The notes under the pieces are model-generated. The model had not been told where the DNA came from. It worked only from the letters and a program-made list of their open reading frames with translations, and ran no database searches. Made by a program: the position numbers and the translations under genes. From Flavobacterium sp. (GTDB lineage: Bacteria; Bacteroidota; Bacteroidia; Flavobacteriales; Flavobacteriaceae): DNA of 64,000 bases. Where the stretch lies: NCBI RefSeq assembly GCF_035195345.1, contig NZ_CP136574.1, positions 1,541,871 through 1,605,870 on the forward strand, written 5' to 3'. Of this stretch, positions 6,367 through 14,011 are shown in pieces (positions within the stretch are counted from its first letter, which is position 1; every line of letters begins with the position of its first letter).

Positions 6367-9138
6367 ATGGATAGGTTTTCCTTTTTAAACGCTGCACACA
6401 CGGCTTTTTTTGCCGATTTATACGAACAATATTTACAAAATCCAGACAGCGTTGAGCCAAGCTGGAGAAGTTTTTTTCAAGGATTTGATTTTGCTCAGGC
6501 TAATTACGTTTCTGAAGAAGTAGCCCAACAAGTAGCTTATGTTGCTTCGGGTGATTCAGGAGAAATTTCTGAAAAAATGCAAAAAGAGTTCAATGTTCTT
6601 AAATTAATTGAAGGATATAGAACACGTGGGCATTTATTCACAAAAACCAATCCGGTAAGAGACAGAAGACTTCACGGCCCTTCGCTAGCATTAGAAAACT
6701 TTGGCTTATCTCAAGCTGATTTGAATACAGTTTTTGATGCAGCTAAAATGGTTAACATGAAACCAAGTCCATTGGCAGATATTGTTAAGCATTTAGAAAA
6801 CGTATATTGTCAATCTATTGGAGTGGAATACATGTATATTCGTGAGCCACATAAATTAGATTGGATTAAAAATCGTCTAGACATCAACGATAATTTACCA
6901 AGTTTTACTGCTGACAAGAAAAAACACATTCTTAGTAAACTTAACGAAGCAGTTTCTTTCGAAAACTTTTTACATACTAAATATGTAGGTCAAAAACGTT
7001 TCTCTTTAGAAGGTTGTGAAGCAGTTATTCCTGCTTTAGACGCTTTAGTGGAAGCTGCAGCTGATAAAGGTGTGGAGCAATTCGTAATGGGAATGGCACA
7101 CAGAGGTCGTTTGAATGTATTGGCAAACATCTTTGGAAAAAATACTCAAAATATCTTCTCTGAATTTGACGGAAAAGACTATGATGAAGACGCAAACTTT
7201 GATGGGGATGTAAAATATCACTTAGGATTAACTTCCGATAGAGTAACCAATTCAGGTAAGAAAATTAACTTAAATTTAGCGCCAAATCCTTCGCACTTAG
7301 AAACAGTAGGCGCTGTTATTGAAGGAATTACAAGAGCAAAACAAGATAGAAATTATCCAAATGATTTTTCAAAAGTATTACCAATCGCTGTTCACGGTGA
7401 TGCTGCGGTTGCAGGCCAAGGTATTGTGTATGAAATCATTCAAATGGCTAAATTAGATGGTTATAAAACGGGTGGAACAATCCATTTAGTAATCAATAAC
7501 CAAGTTGGATTTACAACGAATTACTTAGATGCACGTTCATCAACGTATTGTACCGATGTAGCTAAAGTAACGTTGTCGCCAGTTTTACACATAAATGCAG
7601 ACGATGCAGAAGCGGTAGTTCATGCGATGTTATTTGCTTTAGATTACCGTATGGAATTTGGAACTGACGTTTTTATCGATTTATTAGGATACAGAAAATA
7701 CGGTCACAACGAAGGTGATGAACCTCGTTTTACCCAACCAGTTTTATATAAATTAATTGCAAAACATAAAAATCCAAGAGATATTTATGCAGAGAAATTA
7801 GCACAAGAAAATGTGATTTCGGCTGGATTTGTAAAAGAACTAGAAGAAGCTTACAAAGCAAAATTAGATGAGAATTTAGAAGCATCTCGTAAGAAAGATT
7901 TAACCGTAATTACACCGTTCTTGGAAAATGAGTGGGAAGGTTACAAACAAGTTTCGGATGATGTAATGCTTCAAAAATTCGACACCTCATTTGATAAAAA
8001 TCAATTAACAGAAATTGCTAAAACCATTACCGAACTTCCTGCTGATAAAAAGTTCATCAGTAAGATTACAAAGTTAATTGGGGATAGAAAAAACATGTTG
8101 GAGACCAATAAATTAGATTGGGCAATGGGCGAATTATTAGCTTATGGTTCATTAATTTCGGAAGGTTTTGATGTTCGTATTTCTGGGCAAGATGTTGAGC
8201 GTGGAACATTCTCACACCGTCATGCAGTAGTTAAAGTAGAAGATTCAGAAGAAGAAGTAATTCTTTTAGATCGTATAAAAGATAAAAAAGGAAACTTTTA
8301 TATTTACAATTCACACCTTTCAGAATATGGTGTTTTAGGTTTTGAATATGGATATGCATTAGCATCACCAAAAACCTTAGTAATTTGGGAAGCACAGTTT
8401 GGAGATTTCTCTAACGGAGCTCAGATTATGATTGACCAATACATTTCTGCAGGTGAAGACAAATGGAACAATCAAAACGGATTGGTAATGTTGTTGCCTC
8501 ACGGTTATGAAAACCAAGGAGCAGAACATTCATCAGCACGTATGGAACGTTATTTACAAATGTGTGCAAAACACAACATGTATATTGCCGATGTAACTTC
8601 GCCAGCTAACTTCTTCCATTTGATGAGAAGACAGTTAAAAACAGAATTCCGTAAGCCATTAGTAGTGTTTTCTCCAAAAAGTTTATTACGTCATCCAGAT
8701 GTAGTATCTTCTGTGGATGAATTAGCAAACGGACAATTCCAAGAAGTGTTAGATGATCCAAATGTAAAAGACAAAAAAGCGATTAAAACATTGGTGTTCT
8801 GTACAGGAAAAGTATATTTTGACATCATAGCACAAAGAGAAGAATTAGGTAAAAACGACGTGGCAGTGGTTCGTTTAGAGCAATTGTTCCCATTAGCAGT
8901 TGACCAAATCAAAGCAATTATCGACAGTTATCCAAATGTTGATGATTACGTTTGGGCACAAGAAGAACCTAAAAACATGGGAGCTTATGGATACATGTTG
9001 ATGAACTTTGATTTAGTAAAATTAAGATTGGCATCACCAAAAGCATATAGTGCACCGGCAGCAGGTAGTTATGAGCGTTCTAAAAAACGTCAAAAGAATG
9101 CTATCGCTATGGTTTTTGATAAAACATTATTTCAATAA
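6367..9138 (+). CDS. sucA: 2-oxoglutarate dehydrogenase E1 component
   Basis: This is the thiamine diphosphate-dependent E1 of the 2-oxoglutarate dehydrogenase complex, which decarboxylates 2-oxoglutarate in the TCA cycle. The ATG at 6367 gives 923 residues starting MDRFSFLNAA, followed by the usual E1o N-terminal phrase YLQNPDSVEPSWRSFF. The active-site region shows GMAHRGRLNVLAN, HLGLTSDR and HGDAAVAGQGIVYE, the last within the diphosphate-binding segment that runs to INNQVGFTT. The transketolase pyrimidine domain follows (GTFSHRHAVVKVED, NSHLSEYGVLGFEYGYA) and then the C-terminal domain (WAQEEPKNMGAYGYM). A longer frame upstream begins inside the promoter and is not credible. sucB follows after 84 bp. 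Confidence 0.97.
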   Translation: MDRFSFLNAAHTAFFADLYEQYLQNPDSVEPSWRSFFQGFDFAQANYVSEEVAQQVAYVASGDSGEISEKMQKEFNVLKLIEGYRTRGHLFTKTNPVRDRRLHGPSLALENFGLSQADLNTVFDAAKMVNMKPSPLADIVKHLENVYCQSIGVEYMYIREPHKLDWIKNRLDINDNLPSFTADKKKHILSKLNEAVSFENFLHTKYVGQKRFSLEGCEAVIPALDALVEAAADKGVEQFVMGMAHRGRLNVLANIFGKNTQNIFSEFDGKDYDEDANFDGDVKYHLGLTSDRVTNSGKKINLNLAPNPSHLETVGAVIEGITRAKQDRNYPNDFSKVLPIAVHGDAAVAGQGIVYEIIQMAKLDGYKTGGTIHLVINNQVGFTTNYLDARSSTYCTDVAKVTLSPVLHINADDAEAVVHAMLFALDYRMEFGTDVFIDLLGYRKYGHNEGDEPRFTQPVLYKLIAKHKNPRDIYAEKLAQENVISAGFVKELEEAYKAKLDENLEASRKKDLTVITPFLENEWEGYKQVSDDVMLQKFDTSFDKNQLTEIAKTITELPADKKFISKITKLIGDRKNMLETNKLDWAMGELLAYGSLISEGFDVRISGQDVERGTFSHRHAVVKVEDSEEEVILLDRIKDKKGNFYIYNSHLSEYGVLGFEYGYALASPKTLVIWEAQFGDFSNGAQIMIDQYISAGEDKWNNQNGLVMLLPHGYENQGAEHSSARMERYLQMCAKHNMYIADVTSPANFFHLMRRQLKTEFRKPLVVFSPKSLLRHPDVVSSVDELANGQFQEVLDDPNVKDKKAIKTLVFCTGKVYFDIIAQREELGKNDVAVVRLEQLFPLAVDQIKAIIDSYPNVDDYVWAQEEPKNMGAYGYMLMNFDLVKLRLASPKAYSAPAAGSYERSKKRQKNAIAMVFDKTLFQ

Positions 9139-9155
9139 AAATAAAACAGATAATA

Positions 9156-9216
9156 GTTTAGGTTTAAAACTAACACAACTTTTAAACTTCTAAACTTATT
9201 TTAAACTTTTAAACTA
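9156..9216. repeat. Reiterated TTAAACTTT-type words between sucA and sucB
   Basis: The 84-bp gap between sucA and sucB is filled by variants of TTTAAACTT and GTTTAAAAC. The same word family appears in the opposite orientation at 15344-15380. No promoter or terminator is evident, so the two genes are probably cotranscribed through it. Confidence 0.5.
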
Positions 9217-9222
9217 AAAAAC

Positions 9223-10437
9223 ATGATTTTAGAAATGAAAGTCCCTTCTCCAGGGGAATCAATTAAAGAAGTAGAGATTGCTACATGGTTAGTAAAAGAT
9301 GGTGATTATGTAGAAAAAGACCAAGCGATTGCTGAGGTTGATTCAGACAAAGCAACATTAGAATTACCAGCTGAAGCAAGCGGAATAATTACATTAAAAG
9401 CAGAAGAAGGTGATGCAGTAGCAGTTGGTGCTGTGGTTTGTTTAATCGATACAGGTGCAGCAAAACCAGAAGGTGGCGTAGCTACAGTAAAAGAAGAAGC
9501 AAAAGCGGTTGAAGCTCCAAAAGCTGAAGTTAAAGCAGCTCCAATAGCTGAGAAAACATACGCAACGCAAGCACCATCTCCAGCAGCAAAAAAAATATTA
9601 GACGAGAAAAACATAGAACCTTCTGCAATTGTAGGAACAGGTAAAGGTGGAAGAATCACTAAAGATGACGCTGTAAATGCAGTACCATCGATGGGAACAC
9701 CAACAGGTGGAAACCGTGGTTCAGAAAGAACAAAACTTTCTATGTTACGTAGAAAAGTAGCTGAACGTTTAGTATCTGCTAAAAACGAAACAGCCATGTT
9801 AACTACTTTCAATGAAGTGGACATGACGGCTATTTACGCTTTACGTGATCAATACAAAGAAGAATTCAAAGCTAAACATGGTTTAGGATTAGGCTTTATG
9901 TCGTTCTTTACAAAAGCGGTAACTCGTGCTTTGCAATTATACCCAGATGTAAATTCAATGATTGATGGTCAAGAGAAAATTTCTTATGACTTCTGTGATA
10001 TTTCGGTAGCGGTTTCAGGTCCAAAAGGATTAATGGTTCCTGTTATGAGAAATGCAGAAACATTATCGTTCAGAGGAGTTGAAGCAGAAATCAAAAGATT
10101 AGCGATCAGAGCTCGTGATGGACAAATTACAGTCGATGAAATGACAGGTGGAACATTCACAATTTCAAATGGTGGTGTTTTCGGAAGTATGTTATCAACA
10201 CCAATTATAAATCCTCCACAATCTGGTATTTTAGGAATGCATAATGTGGTAGAAAGAGCTATCGTTAAAAACGGTCAAATCGTAATTGCGCCAGTTATGT
10301 ACGTTGCCTTATCATACGACCACAGAATCATCGACGGACGTGAGTCAGTTGGGTTCTTAGTAGCAGTGAAAGAAGCATTAGAAAATCCAGCAGAATTATT
10401 AATGGGCGGAAATGTGAAAAAAGCGTTAGAATTGTAA
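9223..10437 (+). CDS. sucB: Dihydrolipoyllysine succinyltransferase (2-oxoglutarate dehydrogenase E2)
   Basis: This is the E2 core of the 2-oxoglutarate dehydrogenase complex, which transfers the succinyl group from a lipoyl arm to CoA. An N-terminal lipoyl domain spans residues 1-75 with the lipoylated lysine at Lys43 (in VDSDKATLE). An Ala/Pro/Lys-rich linker follows, then the E1/E3-binding domain at about 118-155 (PSPAAKKILDEKN, VGTGKGGRITKDDAV). The catalytic domain ends with the active-site motif SYDHRIIDGRE, which contains His367 and Asp371. Its 404 residues are the normal length. It follows sucA on the same strand, as in most bacteria, and is closed by a strong hairpin terminator at 10444. 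Confidence 0.97.
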   Translation: MILEMKVPSPGESIKEVEIATWLVKDGDYVEKDQAIAEVDSDKATLELPAEASGIITLKAEEGDAVAVGAVVCLIDTGAAKPEGGVATVKEEAKAVEAPKAEVKAAPIAEKTYATQAPSPAAKKILDEKNIEPSAIVGTGKGGRITKDDAVNAVPSMGTPTGGNRGSERTKLSMLRRKVAERLVSAKNETAMLTTFNEVDMTAIYALRDQYKEEFKAKHGLGLGFMSFFTKAVTRALQLYPDVNSMIDGQEKISYDFCDISVAVSGPKGLMVPVMRNAETLSFRGVEAEIKRLAIRARDGQITVDEMTGGTFTISNGGVFGSMLSTPIINPPQSGILGMHNVVERAIVKNGQIVIAPVMYVALSYDHRIIDGRESVGFLVAVKEALENPAELLMGGNVKKALEL

Positions 10438-10443
10438 TTAGTC

Positions 10444-10481
10444 AAATAACCTACAAGGTCTAAAAGCTTTGTAGGTTATTT
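10444..10481 (+). terminator. Rho-independent terminator of sucAB
   Basis: A perfect 13-bp stem pairs 10444-10456 with 10469-10481 around a 12-base loop. The stem carries AACCTAC on one side and GTAGGTT on the other and ends in TTATTT. Confidence 0.8.
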
Positions 10482-10512
10482 AATATTATAGAATTATATA
10501 TTTACTATGAAC

Positions 10513-10559
10513 ATTCACTAAAAATTTTACAATTTGGCGAATATTCATTAATAGTGAAT
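10513..10559. promoter_or_regulatory. Inverted repeat upstream of the small T9SS gene
   Basis: ATTCACTA at 10513-10520 is the exact reverse complement of TAGTGAAT at 10552-10559, with 31 bp between the arms. It lies 64 bp before the start codon at 10624. A weak -7-like TATATTTA lies downstream of it near 10597. It could be a regulator site or a second terminator-like fold. Confidence 0.35.
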
Positions 10560-10623
10560 TTTTTATTTGGCATCGTATTTGTATGTAAAAAATAGTTATA
10601 TTTACACACTATATTAGTTTCGC

Positions 10624-10965
10624 ATGAAAAAAAAATACTTTTATACTATTTTTATTTTAACTCTTTTGTTCTCTTTCAAGCTGCAAGCACAAGAGAGCAA
10701 ATTTTCTAGTGCAACAAAAACGCAAGAACCTACTATTGAAGGACTTACTATTTATCCAAACCCAACGAACTCTGGTAAAATTTTTATTACTACTAAATCT
10801 TCTTTAGACAAAAAAGTAGAAATTTTTAATGTTTTAGGGAAAAGGGTTCTTGAATCAGTTACTACCTCAAAAGAAGTAAATGTAAGTCATTTAGAAGCCG
10901 GTGTTTACATCATTAAAATTAAAGAAGGAGAAGCTTCTGCTACTAGAAAACTAATTATCAATTAG
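10624..10965 (+). CDS. Tiny secreted protein consisting almost only of a T9SS type A sorting domain
   Basis: This 113-residue protein has a clear signal peptide (KYFYTIFILTLLFSFKLQAQ) and, after a linker of only about 20 residues, a complete type IX secretion C-terminal sorting domain. The domain shows GLTIYPNP, VEIFNVLGKRVL, HLEAGVYIIKI and the terminal ATRKLIIN. There is no room for a separate passenger domain. It should cross the inner membrane by Sec and be recognised by the T9SS translocon, but what it would deliver is unclear. The next gene encodes a large T9SS cargo whose sorting domain is closely similar, so the two may be related by duplication and loss of the passenger. It is not a truncated gene by any visible frameshift. 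Confidence 0.88.
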   Translation: MKKKYFYTIFILTLLFSFKLQAQESKFSSATKTQEPTIEGLTIYPNPTNSGKIFITTKSSLDKKVEIFNVLGKRVLESVTTSKEVNVSHLEAGVYIIKIKEGEASATRKLIIN

Positions 10966-11037
10966 TTAATTAAATTCATATCTATTATTTAATTTTAAGT
11001 TAACAACTAAATAATAGCATAAAACTTAAAAACTAAT

Positions 11038-11045
11038 TATCTTTG
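11038..11045 (+). promoter_or_regulatory. -7 element upstream of the large T9SS cargo gene
   Basis: TATCTTTG at 11038-11045 is an exact TAnnTTTG match 23 bp before the ATG at 11069. No TTG lies at the right distance upstream, so only half of the promoter is supported. Confidence 0.5.
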
Positions 11046-11068
11046 TACCATAATTTAACTTTATAAAA

Positions 11069-12949
11069 ATGAAAAAACTTTACACTTTATTATTAATAGC
11101 AGTAAGTACTTTGTCTTTTGGGCAGATACTTTCTGAAGATTTTAATTACGCAGACGGCGCTCTTCTTACAGCAAACGGATGGACTGCTTTTAGTGGAGCA
11201 GGTACCAATGCTTTAGATGTTGGTACATCAAACGGTTTAACTTATACTGGATACTCAGGCACCACTGGTATAACTGGCGCAGTTGTTGGAAACGCTGCAA
11301 GATTAGATAATACTGGAGAAGATGCCCAAAAAACATTCACTGCAGTAACATCAGGAAGTTTATACTATTCATTTCTAATTAATGTTACAGATGGAACAGC
11401 AGGATACTTTGCTGGTTTAAATACAACAGGTAGTACTTTTGGAAATAGACTTTGGGTTAAACCATCAACTACAGTTGGAAAAGTAAACTTTGGAATGTCA
11501 AATACTGGAACAGGAACCTATGGCACTACAGATTTTGATATTAATACTACCTATTTAATTATTGTTAAATATGATGTTACAGCCTCAGGTGCAGCTAGTA
11601 TGTGGGTAAAACAAGCAGGTGTTCCTGCTAATGAAATTGGCGCAGGCACACCAGAAGTTACAACAACTGGTTCAGGTTCTGCTACAATATCTGGTTTCTT
11701 TTTAAGACAACCTGCAACAGCACAAAACATTACAATTGACGGTATCAGAATTTATTCTACTTGGTTTGGCGCTACACCTTGTGCCTTAGCATTAGCAGCA
11801 GAAACAACAACTTGTGATGCTATTACATTAAACATTGATACCTATAGTGTTTCTATCCCATTTACAGGTGGAGGTACAGGATCTTATACTTTAGTAGCTT
11901 CAACTGGGACAGTTGGTGGTGATAATCCATCTACCACAGCTACTGGAACTATCACAATTAGTAATATTCCAGAAGGAACAAATGTAACATTATCTGTTAC
12001 TGGAGCTTGTACACTATCTAAAACTATTACATCACCAGAATGTAAACCTATAAATACTTTACCATTGAACGAATCTTTTCCATATACTGTAGGAAATTCT
12101 TTAAATGCTGAACAAAAATGGACTATTGTTAATACAGGTGATAATATTTTAATTGAAGCTGGAAATTTATCTTACACAGGTATTACTCCTTCTGGAAATT
12201 CTGTGTCATTTATTGGAACAGGAGCTGAATCTAGAACTCCGTTTACAGACACAACAAGTGGAACAATTTACGCTTCATTTTTAGCAAAAGTAACTGATAT
12301 TTCTGGAATCACTGTTGACTTAACTAGTAACTATTCTGCTTTATTTACAACTAATTCAGGTGTTTCTACAAATGCAAGAGTTTGGATGAGAAAAAATGGA
12401 ACGCAATACCAATATGGACTTGGAACAGCTGCTTCACCAACTGATTGGGATACTAATTTATATGATACAAATACTACGCAGTATTTAGTATTAGGTTATA
12501 ATTTTACTACTAATTCATTGTCGTTATTTGTTAATCCAACAATAGGCGGTTCAAATGTTGCTCCAACAGTTAGTGTTACCATGGCTGCTCCATTAACAAG
12601 TATAAGTGGATTTATGTTAAGACAAGAAGCTGCAAATACTACACCAGGTATGACAATTGACGAATTAACAATCGACACAACTCCAAACTTTACTTTATCT
12701 TCATCATCATTTGACAACATCAATGGTTTAACAATGTATCCAAACCCAGTATCTGGAGGCACATTAAACTTTACTTCTGCAGCTAATGCAGCTATGTCTG
12801 TTCAAATATTTGATTTATTAGGCAAAGAAGTTTTAAAATCTAATGTAGTAAACAACACTGTAAACGTGGCTAAATTAACAGCTGGTGTTTATGTAATTAA
12901 AATTACAGAAGAAGGTAAAACAGCTACTAGAAAATTAGTTATTAAGTAA
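11069..12949 (+). CDS. Large secreted T9SS cargo protein with a duplicated domain
   Basis: This 626-residue protein begins with a signal peptide (LYTLLLIAVSTLSFGQ) and ends with a T9SS type A sorting domain (about 550-626: GLTMYPNPVSGG, VQIFDLLGKEVL, LTAGVYVIKI, ATRKLVIK). The passenger contains two related beta-rich domains of about 200 residues each. The first runs from EDFNYADGALLTANGW to ISGFFLRQPA with TIDGIRIY; the second runs from ESFPYTVGNSLNAEQKW to ISGFMLRQEA with TIDELTID. Between them is a short Thr/Gly-rich segment with paired Cys residues. The domains look like concanavalin-type or carbohydrate-binding folds, but I cannot name a ligand. It is probably surface-anchored or released, and it ends at a terminator at 12968. 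Confidence 0.88.
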   Translation: MKKLYTLLLIAVSTLSFGQILSEDFNYADGALLTANGWTAFSGAGTNALDVGTSNGLTYTGYSGTTGITGAVVGNAARLDNTGEDAQKTFTAVTSGSLYYSFLINVTDGTAGYFAGLNTTGSTFGNRLWVKPSTTVGKVNFGMSNTGTGTYGTTDFDINTTYLIIVKYDVTASGAASMWVKQAGVPANEIGAGTPEVTTTGSGSATISGFFLRQPATAQNITIDGIRIYSTWFGATPCALALAAETTTCDAITLNIDTYSVSIPFTGGGTGSYTLVASTGTVGGDNPSTTATGTITISNIPEGTNVTLSVTGACTLSKTITSPECKPINTLPLNESFPYTVGNSLNAEQKWTIVNTGDNILIEAGNLSYTGITPSGNSVSFIGTGAESRTPFTDTTSGTIYASFLAKVTDISGITVDLTSNYSALFTTNSGVSTNARVWMRKNGTQYQYGLGTAASPTDWDTNLYDTNTTQYLVLGYNFTTNSLSLFVNPTIGGSNVAPTVSVTMAAPLTSISGFMLRQEAANTTPGMTIDELTIDTTPNFTLSSSSFDNINGLTMYPNPVSGGTLNFTSAANAAMSVQIFDLLGKEVLKSNVVNNTVNVAKLTAGVYVIKITEEGKTATRKLVIK

Positions 12950-12967
12950 TTAATTTTAAATTATATT

Positions 12968-12997
12968 AAAAGCATCAACGAAAGTTGGTGCTTTTTT
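12968..12997 (+). terminator. Rho-independent terminator of the T9SS cargo gene
   Basis: AAAAGCATCAAC (12968-12979) pairs with GTTGGTGCTTTT (12984-12995) around a GAAA tetraloop, with one G-T pair, followed by more T residues. Confidence 0.85.
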
Positions 12998-13018
12998 ATT
13001 TAAGACCATTTTGTTTGC

Positions 13019-13026
13019 TATTTTTG
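13019..13026 (+). promoter_or_regulatory. -7 element of the LuxE-like gene, 4 nt from its ATG
   Basis: TATTTTTG at 13019-13026 is an exact TAnnTTTG match and is followed by TACC and then the ATG at 13031. The transcription start would fall at or next to the start codon, giving a leaderless mRNA. No TTG lies at the usual distance upstream. Confidence 0.5.
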
Positions 13027-13030
13027 TACC

Positions 13031-14011
13031 ATGATTTCACAAGAAGATATTTTCCAAATTAACTCGAAAAAAGAATTTGAAAAAATTACTTTAAAAGTAT
13101 TTCGTCATCAGTACGATACTAATTTGGTGTACCAACAATTTTGTAACTTCTTGAAGAAAGACAAAAACAATGTGAAATCAATAACTGAAATTCCATTTTT
13201 ACCCATTCAGTTTTTTAAAAGTCATAACGTTTTAAGTTCTTCTGAAACAATTCAGCAAACGTTTACAAGTAGCGGCACCACCCGAATGCAAACCAGTAAA
13301 CATTTAGTTACCGATGTAAGTTGGTACGAAATGAGTTACCGTTTAGGCTTTTCAGAATTCTATGGAAACATTGAAGATTATTGTGTTTTAGCCTTACTTC
13401 CCTCCTATTTAGAGCGCGATGGTTCTTCGTTGATATATATGGTAGAAGATTTAATTCAAAGTAGTAATCACGAAGATTCTGGATTTTATTTAAACAACTA
13501 CGATGAATTAATTTCTAAATTGATTGAATTGGATAATTTAGGTCAGAATGTGATTTTAATTGGAGTTACATATGCTTTGTTAGATTTAATTGAGAAGCAA
13601 AAATTCAAATTAAAAAACACTATCATCATGGAAACGGGTGGTATGAAAGGCAAACGAAAAGAAATGATTCGTGAAGAATTACACACTATTTTACGCGAAG
13701 GATTTGGCGTTTCTAAAATCCATTCCGAATATGGCATGACGGAATTACTTTCGCAAGCGTATTCTCTTGGCGATGGCGTTTTTGAATGTCCGCCATGGAT
13801 GCAAATTCTAATTCGTGATACGGAAGATGCACTAACATGCGTTTCCGAAGGAAAAACGGGCGGAATTAACGTGATTGATTTAGCTAATATCAATTCGTGC
13901 TCCTTTATTGCTACGCAAGATTTGGGCAAAAAAAATCCCAACCATTCGTTTGAAGTGTTGGGACGTTTTGATCATTCTGATATTCGTGGTTGTAATTTGA
14001 TGGTTATTTAA
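13031..14011 (+). CDS. LuxE-like acyl-protein synthetase / adenylate-forming acyltransferase
   Basis: This 326-residue protein resembles LuxE, the acyl-activating subunit of fatty acid reductase, and belongs to the ANL adenylate-forming superfamily. The ATP-binding loop appears as FTSSGTTRMQTSKH (about 81-94) and the later conserved motif as HSEYGMTELLSQAYS (about 232-246). GGMKGKRKE lies between them, and the end has a sorting-like GRFDHSDIRGC phrase with the late Asp/Arg region. No luxC reductase or luxAB genes are nearby, so bioluminescence is not implied. It may activate a fatty or amino acid for a carrier or lipid. It overlaps the 3' end of tyrS by 8 bases, tail to tail. Confidence 0.82.
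   Translation: MISQEDIFQINSKKEFEKITLKVFRHQYDTNLVYQQFCNFLKKDKNNVKSITEIPFLPIQFFKSHNVLSSSETIQQTFTSSGTTRMQTSKHLVTDVSWYEMSYRLGFSEFYGNIEDYCVLALLPSYLERDGSSLIYMVEDLIQSSNHEDSGFYLNNYDELISKLIELDNLGQNVILIGVTYALLDLIEKQKFKLKNTIIMETGGMKGKRKEMIREELHTILREGFGVSKIHSEYGMTELLSQAYSLGDGVFECPPWMQILIRDTEDALTCVSEGKTGGINVIDLANINSCSFIATQDLGKKNPNHSFEVLGRFDHSDIRGCNLMVI

Noticed and set aside
9306..9824. Open frame of 172 codons on the minus strand inside sucB
   Set aside because: It is a shadow of the Ala/Pro/Lys-rich linker of SucB, with the composition that such a linker produces on the other strand.
13031..14011. Bioluminescence locus
   Set aside because: Only a LuxE-like protein is present. There is no luxA, luxB or luxC in the window.
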